The notes beneath the pieces are model-generated. The model saw nothing but the letters and a program-made list of their open reading frames with translations. It had not been told where the DNA came from and did not search any database. A stretch of DNA of 64,000 nucleotides. It comes from Metallyticus violacea. Taxonomy: Eukaryota > Arthropoda > Insecta > Mantodea > Metallyticidae. The DNA is taken from positions 166,957,001 through 167,021,000 of the forward strand of contig CM060833.1 of the NCBI GenBank assembly GCA_030762175.1, read 5' to 3'. Shown here in pieces: positions 1 to 11,100 of this stretch (positions are counted from its first letter, which is position 1; every line of letters begins with the position of its first letter). A program made the position numbers and the translations under genes.

Positions 1-847
1 TCATACCAACTTATCCAATAGACTGCAGAACGTTTTTGAATAATTCAACATGATTATTTTTTTCCAGTATTTAAAAAATTGCAGCAGGCGAATGTCTACA
101 TCACACTGAAGGCGGCTAATGCGAGACCGGCTGTAACTAAAACAGCTGCGCAGTTATTTACAAACTACCATCATATTTTGTCCCGCGGTTGATGAATATT
201 TCAAGTGTGAAGGATTTATGATGTCGTTTTATTTTACTCAGCAATTGTATAACAATATTTCATAAACGTTTAAAATAAATTAATATTGCCATATTATGCA
301 ACATGTTACAACAAGGTTAAGACATTGTATCGTCAAAGAATTCATTGTTGAATAAGAGTGGGGTGCATTTAGATCAAAGCAAACGTGCCGTTCAAACTTA
401 AATGTGAATTTCGATCAGTGGCGTGCGGTCCAATAATGAATTTTGCGTCACCTATTTATGATTTTTTTTAAATATTTTTCAAGAGTTAATATTATTTTTG
501 GCTTTTATGAAAATTATTTTATGTATCATTTATAACCTGAACATTACAACAAAACACTCCAACTCCACTTAATACGCAGTAGACAAAGGAACACGATCTC
601 ATCAAGTTTTAATTTACTATCTCTACGGTCGAAAAAGTGTGGAAACTCTCTTTAATCGATCTAATTAATGCGTTGATGTTTAGTTCCCATTAACTTTTTT
701 TTTTTATATTCTTCAAGTTTAATTCGAAATAGACAACTCTTTGTTGAATGCCTCTTCCCACTTCTACACAAACACTGGCCTAAGGAACTGGGTACCATTC
801 TTAGGCTGTGCCATTTTGTTTCTTATTTCCAAATCCATCATTTCATT
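1..847. other. AT-rich intergenic DNA, nothing recognised
   Basis: No open frame with family-like features, no repeat shared with other parts of the window and no RNA gene were recognised. Short homopolymer runs occur but nothing else is supported. Confidence 0.6.
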
Positions 848-858
848 CTCTCCAAATT

Positions 859-1179
859 AACGCCAAGAGTGGTCGAGGTCGTTAAGGCGCGATCTCGTGA
901 GCGGAAAGTCTGGGGCTCAAATCCCGCCAGGAACATCCTCCCTGACTGAGGATTTTCCATATTTTCCTGAGTTCTCATAAACGGCAAATGCCGAGGAGGT
1001 ACCCTAAACTTAGGCCTGGAACGTTTCCTTCATTAAAAAAAAATCCTTTTCCAATATATCATTTCATTTCATGTGTCACCAGTGTTCACCGCCTGTGGGG
1101 CCTCAGTAGTAAAAACGGGTTTTGAACACTTATCAAAAAAAAAAAAAAAAAGAAAGAAAGAAAGAAAGAAAAACGAAAG
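859..1179 (+). repeat. SINE-A copy with poly-A and AAAG tail
   Basis: tRNA-derived SINE. The head starts near 861 and carries a Ser/Leu-type A box (gtggtcgaggtcgttaagg) and a decayed B box (ggctcaaatcc). The body has the family hallmarks cctgactgagg, the gaggtaccctaaacttaggcctgg block and the end cagtagtaaaaacggg near 1107. It is followed by poly-A and an (AAAG)n run. The 11-bp direct repeat ctctccaaatt lies on both sides (848-858 and 1180-1190), as expected for target-primed reverse transcription. The TSD is perfect although the B box has changed. Confidence 0.88.
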
Positions 1180-1190
1180 CTCTCCAAATT

Positions 1191-3955
1191 GAGTATATCT
1201 AATTTCATTAAATCTATAACACCTAACTCACTTTTCGATCTAAAGATCCTAAACTTGCCTATTTTATTATTTATTTTGCTTTTTTAAGAAAATAAAACAA
1301 GGCACGTGTCTGAAGCAAAGAGGGAATGAGTGAGAAAATGACCTTAAAATTATAATGAACATATTGAAATGTTAAAATATGAATAAATAAATATAAAAGT
1401 TTCCTTCCATTTTTAAAATTTAGTTTAGATGCCTTACCTACAGCATTTCATTTTGGTATCAAAGAGACAACATTTATTTAAGAGTTAAGAAAAAAGATTC
1501 TGTTTCTACAAAAAGAATTATTGAAAAACTAGACATTTTGTGAATGGACTTGTTATATTGGCAATGCAATAAAGGAAAGAAGAAAACGCAGAAAATTATT
1601 TTTTCCCTCGTTGTAAAAAGATTAGCACTTGTCTGCGCAATTAGCCAGTCTTACGGCATGTGTTTTAAGTATTAGGTAGGGATAAAGCGAGAGATGTTGT
1701 AATACAATGCAGTTGCGCGAGAACGAGGTTTGGTCTTGTATTCTGAGATTGGTCAACTCTATTTTTTTTTTCCTCTCCCACAATCCACTTAATATATTTC
1801 TGTTGTATCCTATCTTGTATTTACATGCCCTTTTATCATTGAATAATACATAATAGTATTCTATTGCTTGTTGCTATTGGAGCTGCCAGATCTCAATTTG
1901 AATACAGCCATGGTTCTATGGAAAATTTATGTACAGAAAACTGTTCAATACGTAACGTAATATAAACAACAGTCTATAGAGAATATTTTAAGGGTTTTTT
2001 TTCTGCTACAACTTTAATATGCATAGACACAGCATGTATCAAAACATTATCTTCTTTAATACATAAGTTCTACACATTACAGAACATTTCTTCATACTTT
2101 TTCCTTCACATCTACATATTTACACAACTCAGTTTATCATTAAAACTTATTTGCAGGTTTAGGAAGTGAAAATTCGTCCGCTTTGGTTGAGTTTATGAGA
2201 AAAAAATTAAAATCTTTCCACATTAACATTATGTAACGACTAGACTGCATTTATAAGTGACTCTGAATGAAAATCTACGTTTTCATTTTTTTAAAATTCA
2301 TGCTAGTTTACTGAAATATTCACAATGTGCTTTACTATTAACAAATTCTTTCAAATTACAAAACGGATCTTCTTAAAAAAAGAGGTCATTACACGACTTA
2401 CTCGAAAAAGAAATTGAACAAAAGAGCAAAGCCTGAAAAGAGTACATGTTCCAAAAAAAATGAGCCCTTGTTGCTATGTGACAGTTGAAAAAACAGTTGA
2501 AGATCATTTTACACATAGAGGACTGTAGCATACATTTTAAATTTTGTGTTATTCATTAAACATGAATTTATATTCGAGAAGTAGAAACAGAGAGTACCTT
2601 CAAATTATTTACGCAATTGCTTCTGGGAGTATATTAATTTTTATTTTTCAATTGTTTCTTTTAAACATTTTTATTTATTTATTTTTTACTTACTTCAATA
2701 GCAACCAAAAACTATTAAGGTAAAATCCACTTACTTCCCTAAAACCAAAATAATAATAAAAGGGGAAAAAATATGCAATACAGTGCACCAAAGGGTACCT
2801 TGAGTTCAGTTTTGTTTTCTCACTTGTTTTCCTATACACGAGCCTCGATAGCCTGCCAGTCGGGTCTCGGTGATTAGCGGGAGGGCAAAACAATATAACG
2901 ATCTAATCATACAGCAATACATGAGTCAATTTAACAGGCTCATATTTATCAAATTATCAAATGCCTGTCTTCATTTTTGGCAGCTTCTTATTAGAAAATT
3001 GTTAATCATTCGCTGCAGTTCATTTTGAGAAACTTGGACAATTTCCTGATGAATATTATCTTTGAGTTCATGTATGATGTGCGGATTCGTCTTGTACACG
3101 GAAATGTTTACTTTACCCAGACTGTTAACTTTATGAGCATTTTGCACATACTCATAAGGCTCCACTTGTTGTGTAAGACGACAAAGACATTTCTAAATGA
3201 TTACAAATGCCATGTAATTATTCTTTGGTGAGAACCATGCGTTGCTATTTTTTTAATTTTTTTGTTTGTTTGTTAGGCTGGACATTTCCAGTTTCCTGAA
3301 ATTTACCATACAGATCACAATCTGGAGTGTCTACACTCGGGAATTCTGCTTGAAACTGTCTTCCAACTTCACGAGATGACTAAGTTAACACATAAAGACA
3401 TTCTGTAAAACATAAGGCATAATGCACTTTATGTATACTGTCGAATAAAGAAACAAACAACACCACAAACACCCGGGAATACCTGTGCTACGACTGCGAC
3501 AGTCAGCGGACTTGCTAACTCCTCCACGGTGAGGTAAACGAGTGGGGACTCGGCCATAGGAAAAAGCTTGCGGCGTGGGGAAAGCATCACTGGTCACACT
3601 GTATTAGGACAGATACGTTTGCTTTTTCACTGCATAAAACATCAGACAGTTATGGTCGTTTCGTTGCCAATGCTGCAGTGAGGAATGTTGTGTAGTGAAT
3701 CTGCAATTCCATCTAATCCTATGAAGAGCAAACCGCACATAGGTCGTGGTGCAGTCAGAAATGCTTCGTAGGTACCGCAATTTGAAGAGATGACAGCGCA
3801 GCTTGCGTAATAAAAACAGACATGGTGCTCTAACGTGTGGAGTATGAACTTTACTGTGTCCAGGAGGATATTAGAGCTTGTTTCGGATCCAGAGATTTAG
3901 GTAGATACCACACTATCTCACATTGGGTACATTCGTCATTTTAATAGCAAGAAAA
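1191..3955. other. AT-rich intergenic DNA, nothing recognised
   Basis: Short frames here (for example near 2690-2893 and 2971-3231) show no family signature. A slightly GC-richer patch lies at 3470-3600, but its frames do not resemble a known domain. Confidence 0.5.
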
Positions 3956-3959
3956 GCAA

Positions 3960-5280
3960 AATGGTTGTTTCCCTGTGATAGTATCCGTAGCATTCTTCTT
4001 TATTTAGGCAAAATAGTAACCGAGTGAAAGCTTGGAAAGTTTAGCTGCTATATTTTTTATCGGCAAGTTTATCTTCTAAAGTATCACGGTGAATCACTTG
4101 CAAACGATTAAACAGGTCGTGGAGAAGATAAGGGAATTTAATCTACCGTTGTATATCGCCTTTGTTGATTATACCAAAGCCTTTGACTCCGTAGAACACT
4201 GCAGTATGATCCAGGCACTATACATACACAAGACTACTGGTCAAACTGTACAGCGAATCATAAACGAAGGTAGCAATAGATAAGAAAGGGCAACCCTTGA
4301 AACTAGGCAGAAGTCTACGACAAGGAGATCCAATATCCCTTCAACTTTCATAAGCATATTAGAGGAAATGTGCCGCTAAATAAAATGGGAAACAGATTTG
4401 TAATTAACATAAATGATTAAAAACTTACGAACCTAAGTTTTGTAGACGACATAGTCCTATTTGCTGATCAGCAGAGAGCCTTCAAAGAATGCTACAAGAT
4501 CTCAACAAGCAAAGTGAAACTGCCGGTCTATCTATGAACATGAAGAAAACACAGATCATGACAAACAGCCCAGTGTCACCGTTAGAATGAACTGAACAAT
4601 ACAAAACAGAGCAGGTTTACTTAGTTGCATTACAGTATCACGTGGGCATAGAAATCAACAAAAGAATTTCCTCAGCGTGGAGAACATTCAGGTCATTGAA
4701 ATTCATACTGATGGACAATACTTAGAGTCGAAAATTGAGATTAGATGTGCTGGATTCATGCATATTCCCAACACTGTTATATGATGTCAAACTTGGAGCC
4801 TAACAGAAGTGCAAAAGAATAATATCAGCATCTGTCAACGTAAAATGGAGCGCAAAGTAGTACGGATATCCTTCACTGATAAAATATCATCGCTGGTATT
4901 AAGAACTAAACGACGTGGCTCAACGTGCAAACAGCCTAAAGTGGAGATGGGGCAAGGCTACCGAGCAGCATAAGGGGACATTAGCTACCACATGGGATCT
5001 ATATATCGGTAGTAGAGGAAGAGGGAGACCAAGAACGAGGTCGGCAGACTCTTTCAGAAACGCAGTCGGACCATATTCGATCAGCGTAGCACGGAACCGC
5101 AGTACCTGAAAGAACCTAGGATCAGAGTTGCAGACAGAAGAGAACAACAGAAGTCATTAATCAAACTTAACAGACTCAGCACTGGAACCTGCTAGAAACA
5201 AATTCATAGAGACAACAGCTCATTGGCATATGAGGAATCAATGAGCCCAGTCCTAGCCCTGGATGGGACATAAGTAGCTT
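3960..5280 (+). pseudogene. Non-LTR retrotransposon (LINE) reverse transcriptase relic
   Basis: Decayed LINE pol gene read across several frames. The piece at 4089-4283 reads DHLQTIKQVVEKIREF-like text followed by YIAFVDYTKAFDSVEH, the reverse transcriptase palm motif with its first catalytic Asp. Near 4430-4470 the sequence reads LSFVDDIVLFADQ, corresponding to the second catalytic motif (usually YADD; here FVDD). At 4915-5105 the frame reads LKWRWGK...GRGRPRTRSADSFRNAVG, matching the tail of LINE polyproteins (KWRWAGH...RGRPxxRWxDDI). In-frame stops and frameshifts separate these blocks, so the copy is dead. The 5' end, with the endonuclease, was not found. Clade is not certain. Confidence 0.85.
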
Positions 5281-5289
5281 AATTAATTC

Positions 5290-5880
5290 ATCCTTGAATC
5301 TGCTACTGACAGAATTTTCTGTGCAAAACAACTCATTGGAAAAAAATAATTGTTTTTCAACAACCTCTACATCTTTTGTTAGTGGACTATGGGGAGGGAA
5401 AAAAAAGTTGTGGAAATATTAAAACAGTACTCTTGTCTAAGCGATTAAACATGTATATGATAAATCTAATACGAGAATTACATCACAAAAAGCTTCTTCT
5501 GAATTTTATGCCACTATAGGATTAAGGCAGTGGGGATCTTTATTTAAAAATTCTTTTACAGTTTGTACAAAGATAGGTTCATAAAGGAAACTGTTACTGA
5601 CAAGGGACTGTATATTAACTTATATGTCGATGATAAATTGTTAATAGCAGCAGATGACTTGCAGGCTTGGAAGAATATGAGAAACTGAATATTAACCCGA
5701 AAAAAATACATGGCAACTGGATCATACTGAAAATATTTAGTTTGGGAAAATATAAAGGAAATATAAATCACCGTATTAAATACACACACTTAACAGTCGA
5801 AATAATTAAAGATGGAAATCACGAAAAGTTTATAAAATACAGAATTAACAAAGAAAGATTAAAATATCAAACTTTCTTAA
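5290..5880. other. AT-rich intergenic DNA, nothing recognised
   Basis: Contains only short, lysine/asparagine-rich frames typical of AT-rich DNA; no family signature is visible. Confidence 0.5.
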
Positions 5881-5881
5881 T

Positions 5882-6407
5882 AGTGTTTAACGCCCGTTTT
5901 TACTGCTGAGGCACCACAGGAGATGGACACTGATGATACATGAAAAATTTTTTTTTGATTGATTGATTTAACAGCTCAGGTCATCAGCGTCCCATTCAAC
6001 TCAGGGCGTGAAACGGCCGACAAATTTTGCTCAGAGGTCTCTTCTTTCATGCTTGGGGTTCTTTATCGTGCCGTAAATGTACGACACGGGACCCACGGCT
6101 TTACTTCCCTTCCGAAGGAAGTCATACTTAGCATTTTTACGCCCTAAAAATCCATCGATCCTGGCCGGGATTGAACCCGCGATCTTGGATACATGAGAGG
6201 AAATGATATATTGGGAAAGGATTATTTTTAAGGAAGGAAACGTTCGAGGCCTAAGTTTAGGGTACCTCCCCGGCATTTGCCATTTATGAGGACTGAGGAA
6301 AATCTTGAAAAAAAAAAAACTGGGTCTGGAGGACGATCCTGGCGGGATTCGAACCCCAGACTCCCGTTCACGAGTCCGCGCCTTAACGACCTCGGCCACC
6401 CGTCGCG
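5882..6407 (-). repeat. SINE-A copy, split by a nested SINE-B
   Basis: On the minus strand the tRNA-like head is at the right end (ggccacccgtcgcgg, about 6393-6407) with a B box at about 6345-6358. The body runs leftwards through the ggtacctccccggcatttgcc block (about 6261-6281) and ends at cgcccgtttttactgctgag (5890-5909). A SINE-B copy interrupts it at 5944-6187. Removing that insert restores a normal SINE-A, which shows SINE-A was there first. Confidence 0.9.
5944..6187 (-). repeat. SINE-B, 5'-truncated, nested in SINE-A
   Basis: Minus-strand SINE-B with the body hallmarks caggtcatcagcgtccc, acggccgacaaattttgctc and gacacgggacccacgg. It stops inside the tRNA-like head just after the B box (gggattgaacccgcgatc), so the A-box half of the head is missing. 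The 9-bp repeat gatacatga lies on both sides (5935-5943 and 6188-6196) and is the host SINE-A sequence duplicated on insertion. 5' truncation with a TSD fits incomplete reverse transcription. Confidence 0.88.
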
Positions 6408-6536
6408 GTTACATGAAAATTAAACAGTATTTTATGGCATCAAGGTATTGCAATTAAAACAAAACAAATCTATAATACATATACAATATTGAGAGCATGA
6501 TGGATGTGAAATACACGTAATAGGCTTGGCGAGGTT

Positions 6537-6849
6537 TTTTTTTTTTTTTTTTTTTTTTTTTGATTGATTTATTTAAGGACGCTCTTTAACATCTCAGGTC
6601 ATCAGCGTCCCATTCTACTCAGGGCGTGAAACGGCCGACAAATTTTGCTCAGAGGCCTCTCTTTCAGGCTTGAGGTTCTTTTTCGTGCCGCAAATGTACG
6701 ACACGGGACCCACGGCTTTACTTCCCTTCCGAAGGAAGCCATACTTAGGATTTTTACGCCCGAAAAAATCCATCGGTCCTGGCCGGGTTCGAACCCGCGT
6801 TTTGGGTATAGGAGGCAAGTATGGTAACCACTACACCACCAGGACCGAC
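6537..6849 (-). repeat. SINE-B, near full length
   Basis: Minus-strand copy with a T-run at its left end (the poly-A tail, about 6535-6560), the complete body and a full head ending ccaccaggacc near 6846. The 12-bp direct repeat cttggcgaggtt flanks it at 6525-6536 and 6850-6861. Apparent open frames on both strands here (about 6602-7056) are only translations of the SINE. Confidence 0.92.
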
Positions 6850-6861
6850 CTTGGCGAGGTT

Positions 6862-7150
6862 CGGCAAGCATTTCACGCAAAGTCAAAATCTGAAATAATA
6901 ACACGAGAGCAAACGAAAGTGAAGCGCCTTTGTTCAGACGATCAAGACAAAATAATTAAGATTGAAGGGAATGACGGACGAGGTATATTAATACAGAGAG
7001 ATGAATGCACGGAAGAATGGAAGGTTGAAAATGTTACAAGATATTGTGAAACTTGATATATCTTGTAGTTTCATTTTCTTTGTTAGAGATCACTTTCAAA
7101 ATGATGTGCCTTATAACCAAAGAGCAGTAATTACTTTTATTTTGGAAAAC
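6862..7150. other. Intergenic DNA, nothing firm
   Basis: The frame near 6870-7056 is open only because it continues from SINE-B sequence. No family resemblance was seen. Confidence 0.4.
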
Positions 7151-7560
7151 GAGATCATTGCTAGCGCTGTCTGTGGCCGAAAAGGAGGCAGTTGCGATCA
7201 CCTGCAATGATGGAACTCGCCGACATCTTATTCGGGGTGATTGGCGAATAACAGCAAAACAACTTGCTGTTCAACTTGATACCCCTGTCGACAGTTAACA
7301 CAATTATCCACAAAATTCAAACATTTGTGCTGAACAGGTCTGTTGAGCTTCAACTGTCAATGATATGGAGCAGAGAACCATGCTCTGCTTTGGTCACTTC
7401 GAGTCTCAGAACAAAATACAATTCAAAGACAAAAGTTCTGCTTCTGGGATTCCCAAGGGATTAAATTGTTCAATGCAGTGGCTCATGGTGGAGCAGTTAA
7501 ATTTGAAGTAATGCCAAAAATCTTCATGAATTGAAGAAGAGATTCTGGTGCATCCATCAT
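7150..7560 (+). pseudogene. Possible N-terminal part of a decayed mariner/Tc1-type transposase
   Basis: Around 7197-7290 a conceptual reading gives DGTRRHLIRGDWRITAKQLA followed by VQLDTPVDS. This resembles the helix-turn-helix recognition region of mariner/Tc1 transposases in layout only. Stops and frameshifts follow. It lies about 0.6 kb upstream of a clear transposase C-terminal remnant on the same strand (8175-8480), so both may come from one element. This is inference; alone the segment would not be callable. Confidence 0.25.
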
Positions 7561-7739
7561 CATAAAAATATGAAGCCGGGAATCTCAGAAGAGATGCTGA
7601 TGTTACACACTGAAGTTGTGTGTAAAATATCCAAAATGTAAGAAAGAATTGTGTGAGAAAACACCGAGAAGCTCAAGTGCAAAGACTTTGGTAATAAGCA
7701 ACAGAACAGTAATATCATTGGCCAATAATTAATCATGCG

Positions 7740-7930
7740 AAGCTGATTGTAATTAGTAACATGTGAGGACAAGGGGGCAAAGAGGGACCCCATGAGGAGC
7801 AGACAAGGCAGCCAACAGTCTCCGAAAGAACGGAGAGATGGGTTGGAGAGCTTGGTAGTGGGCTCCTCGTAGCCATAGAGCCCAACGAGTTGGAAACTCC
7901 CGGGAGCCACAGTGTCTCCGGGAATAATAC
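7740..7930. other. GC-richer patch of unknown origin
   Basis: A block of roughly 150 bp is clearly richer in G and C than its surroundings (about 7775-7925), with an imperfect inverted repeat around cccgggagccac...gtctccggg at its right end. It may be an untranslated end of a retroelement. No protein family was recognised in either strand. Confidence 0.3.
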
Positions 7931-8174
7931 ATAGTTTTACTTAAGTATAATACTTTTTTACCGTTAATTGCCGACTTGGGGAAATAAAGTGAATTTTTTA
8001 ACCTTTCCTGCTGTGTTTTGTGACTAAAGTTACACCCAAACTCCTCCCTGCCTATCACCGTAATAGCGAAAACACAAAACACCTCATAGCATTCTTCTGG
8101 GACATTGTTTTGCGGTTAACTGACATTGAAACTCATTCGGAAACTGAAGTACAGCATCCGTCCGTATTAAGTTG

Positions 8175-8480
8175 TGACTACAGTTCTCCTTCACGATAAT
8201 ATGAAGTCACATTCAAATCTATACACCAGTTCGGTGCACCCATCTTCCTCATCCACCCTACTGCCCAGACCTTAATACCTTATTCGTTTAAGGAAATTTG
8301 ACGTTGACGAAAAAGTTATAATTGCTGTGCGAAAATCACTGAAAGACAAATCTTAGAGTGATATTGCGACAGCTTACAGGCTCTTGTATCCAGATAAAGT
8401 AAAGCTACGAGTTTGCAAGGAGATTATATTGAAAAATACACAGCCAAAGAAGTGAAGTGTAACCCTGGATCACCACTCGC
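8175..8480 (+). pseudogene. Mariner-type transposase, C-terminal catalytic remnant
   Basis: One continuous frame from 8175 reads VTTVLLHDNMKSHS, matching the second catalytic Asp motif (LHDNAxxH) with the Asp codon at 8195-8197. A shift of one frame then gives IFLIHPTAQTLIP where mariners have HPPYSPDLAP, so the third Asp region is eroded. Back in the first frame, KFDVDEKVIIAVRKSLKDKS corresponds to the conserved segment after the DDE core (F-DEEV--AV--WL), and the alternative frame at 8413 ends GDYIEKY, as SETMAR-like mariners do. Internal stops are present. No TIR was seen, and the upstream catalytic half was not found. Confidence 0.7.
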
Positions 8481-8684
8481 ATGTTCATTTGTCAGGAATA
8501 ACCAGAAATATCAGTCATTGTTTTCAAGCTCAGAATTCAAGATTTTAACGACTGCGTTCAGTTTTTCGATGAAGACATGTTCTGTAGTCATTTACTTTGC
8601 AAATCGTCATTGCAAGACCATGAAATATGCACCTGGAACTTCTTGTGGAGAGCGCGGATCTTTTTCTGCTCTGAGAGAATGACA

Positions 8685-9383
8685 ATATAAAATGTATACA
8701 CACTTTCACAGTAAATGTCTATTTAATATATTTCAAAGTTGAACAGAAAAACAACAGTAATGTGTAGTATAATGGTCTGTAAATAGATGAGACTCACATT
8801 ACGTAATGCTAGCGTTGCTACAACAAAATGGAGCCAAGATTATCGTTTGAACAGCGGAAAGCAATTTTGAAGTGGTATTGGAAAACTGAGAATGTTGTTG
8901 AAGTTCAAAGACAATAGAGACGTGTGTACAGAACAGAACCGTCAACGCGAGTAACAATTGCACACATTCGAGACAAATTTGAGACTCGTGGTACCGTATG
9001 TGATGTTCACAAAGGCAGATCTGGGAGACCTCGCGCAGCAACAAGCCCCGCGTCCTCGGCTATGGTTTTGGAACGTTTTGAGCACTCACCGCAGAAATCT
9101 ACAAAGCAATGTGCACGTGAGACTGGGATTAGCAGAACCAGCGTACGTCGTATTATTAAAACAGCAAAGTTGAAAGTTTTCATCCCAAGACTTTTGCATA
9201 GATCATCCTGATTGGGGAATGCAGTACTGCGAGTAGTTTCGGAATATCGTGCAAGATGATGAGGTCTTCGTTTAATCCGATGAGCAACTGTTGCAGGAGT
9301 AAACGTCTAAGATGATTAGTGCTCATCATTTTCTATTTGCGTGAATTCAGTTTTTTCTTTGCTTGTACATTTTTGGCACCCTC
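8685..9383 (+). mobile_element. M1a: DUF4817-type transposon, internally deleted
   Basis: Right end is tacatttttggcaccctc (about 9366-9383). The left end is a worn match with atgtatacacacttt intact at 8693-8707. The interior keeps the family's 5' leader and an N-terminal helix-turn-helix coding region, then skips straight to the 3' leader near 9290. The catalytic core is absent, so it can move only with a transposase supplied elsewhere. Related copies: 10537-11100, 16354-16616, 18422-19325 and 56986-57910. Confidence 0.85.
8828..9211 (+). pseudogene. M1a transposase N-terminus (helix-turn-helix, DUF4817-like)
   Basis: The frame from ATG 8828 reads MEPRLSFEQRKAILKWYWKT then ENVVEVQRQ, a stop (tag 8915-8917), and RRVYRTEPSTRVTIAHIRDK onward to GRSGRPRAATSP, then a second helix-turn-helix (QCARETGISRTSVRRIIKTA). 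The stop replaces a Trp codon: the related copy at 18.7 kb has tgg at this place. This layout is typical of the DNA-binding half of arthropod mariner/Tc1 relatives with a DUF4817 domain. At about 127 codons it is far shorter than a full transposase (about 340), and the DDE catalytic domain is deleted. Confidence 0.85.
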
Positions 9384-9752
9384 TGTGTATATATAAATAC
9401 AGAACGTTTATTGTAATCAGGAAAATTATGCGTAAGTTACTTTAATTGGTTTTCAATACTCTTAGTAAATTTATTTTAATGATAATCAACAGTAGGATAA
9501 ATTATACTGCTTAAAACGGAATATACTTCGCCATATAATATAAAGCAATAGAGGTAGAAATTTATTTTACGTACTCTAAAATGTTTAAAAAAATATTTGT
9601 TCAATAGTTCGTTTATTATAGCACAAATAGTGACAAATGATTCATTTACATGTAAAGGGTATTTGCAATGTGTTTAGACATGAGATATTTTTATTGTACC
9701 TTGAAGAAAGAGAATATCTCTATCTGTTGAGAGAAACTAACACTGTTACACT
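9384..9752. other. AT-rich intergenic DNA, nothing recognised
   Basis: No coding or repeat signal was seen. Confidence 0.5.
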
Positions 9753-10022
9753 ATGTTATTCCCTAACCCGTTTCCGTATTGCACGCTGCTGAGCCTGGTT
9801 TTATTTTTTTCAATTTGTGCATGCCAGTGGAGAGGTCAGAGCCCTCACATAAATCCTGCAAGGCGGACAATTCCGGTGTCCCTCATAAACGTCCTGTCTG
9901 CTGCGAAGGGCCATAAATTAGCCCTTCGAGAGAAGATAAAGGCCGCCCGGTGTGGCCAGCGTGTAACGACTGGGAAGAGAGTACAACTTGTTCACAGAGA
10001 AACAGCCCCAAAAAAGTTCTAA
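9753..10022 (+). CDS. Unrecognised 89-codon frame with a hydrophobic N-terminus (uncertain)
   Basis: The frame begins MLFPNPFPYCTLLSLVLFFS and continues ICAC, a stretch that could serve as a signal peptide with cleavage after the Cys/Ala region, followed by a basic segment (REKIKAARCGQRVTTGKRVQ). Base composition from about 9830 to 9990 is GC-richer than the flanks. An alternative reading is an internal exon: a pyrimidine-rich tract ending in tgcatgccag (about 9805-9831) would be an acceptable splice acceptor, and the hydrophobic part would then be intron. No family was recognised. It may also be chance or a remnant of an unidentified repeat. Confidence 0.2.
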   Translation: MLFPNPFPYCTLLSLVLFFSICACQWRGQSPHINPARRTIPVSLINVLSAAKGHKLALREKIKAARCGQRVTTGKRVQLVHRETAPKKF

Positions 10023-10536
10023 CTGCATAGAGAGAAGCTTCCGAGTATGTCACAACAACAAACAGGGTTTTGCACGTAAGAAGGAAATTCTCTGTATGAA
10101 GACATCAGCATTCTCAAAGTAATTCGCAATAAAATGAAGTTATGTTTAAAAGCAGTTACCAATATGAGGGTTAAAATTTTGTAATATGTCTAAAACCTAA
10201 AATGATACATTTTCAGATTTAAAAATGTTTCAAGTAATAACTTGTGATAAACAATATTATTAGTTATACTTTATGTTTAAATATAATTTGTAAACATAAT
10301 CTGTTTTAATATCCTATACAAAAACGAAATTTTAATCAAAGAGATAAGCCTCTGAGATGATGTGGTTATTTTTCAATTTTGAACTCTCTGTTTCACATTT
10401 TTCCATTTTTTGCTCTTAGTATTAATTACACATTTTATACACCCTAAATTAGAAATAATGTAAAAATGTTGTATTTTTTAAAACTGGCATAAGTGCTGTA
10501 TCTTGAATAAGCAGTTATTTTATTGCAACATATACA

Positions 10537-11100
10537 GAGGGTGCCGGAAAATGTATACACACTTCAAACAAAGAAAAAAAAATATGATAACGTAATAAAC
10601 CTGAATTCACACAAACAGAAAAGTCTAATCGTCTTAGACTTTTACAGTTGCTGAAAATGCCCACCATCGGCGTCGATACACTTCTGAGTACGTTGAACTA
10701 CTGATTGAGCAACGTTTGCGAAAGTGTCCTCAGCACATGCTGTTTCAATTTCTTCCCGAAGTGCTGTCAGTGTAGCTGGTTTTCTACATCCTTAAGAGTT
10801 CCCCATAGGTAGAAGTCCAACGGAGTTAGATCCGGAGAACGCGGTGGAAATCTCTTCGTCCTACTGCCTTTAAACTTCAACAACATTCTCGGTTTTCCAA
10901 TACCACTTAAAAATTGTTTCCTGCTGTTCAAACGATAATCTTGGCTCCATTTTGTTGCAGCAATGCTATCATAACGTAATGTGAGTCACATCTGTTTACA
11001 GAACATCATACTACACATTGCTGTTGTTTCTCGGTTCAACTTTGAAATATATTAAATAAATATCTACTATGAAAGTGTGTGCACATTTCTTGGCACACCT
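10537..11100 (-). mobile_element. M1b: DUF4817-type transposon, deletion derivative keeping the C-terminal end
   Basis: Left TIR gagggtgcc begins at 10537 and the worn right TIR ends near 11100. On the minus strand the first ~28 codons of the transposase (MEPRLSFEQ region, about 10880-10950) run directly into its C-terminal end. That end reads RSPDLTPLDFYLWGTLKDV (third catalytic Asp region), then, after a frameshift, text equivalent to ALREEIETACAEDTFANVAQ and ending near GGHFQQL. The deletion differs from the one in M1a: here the helix-turn-helix is lost and the tail is retained. Confidence 0.85.
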
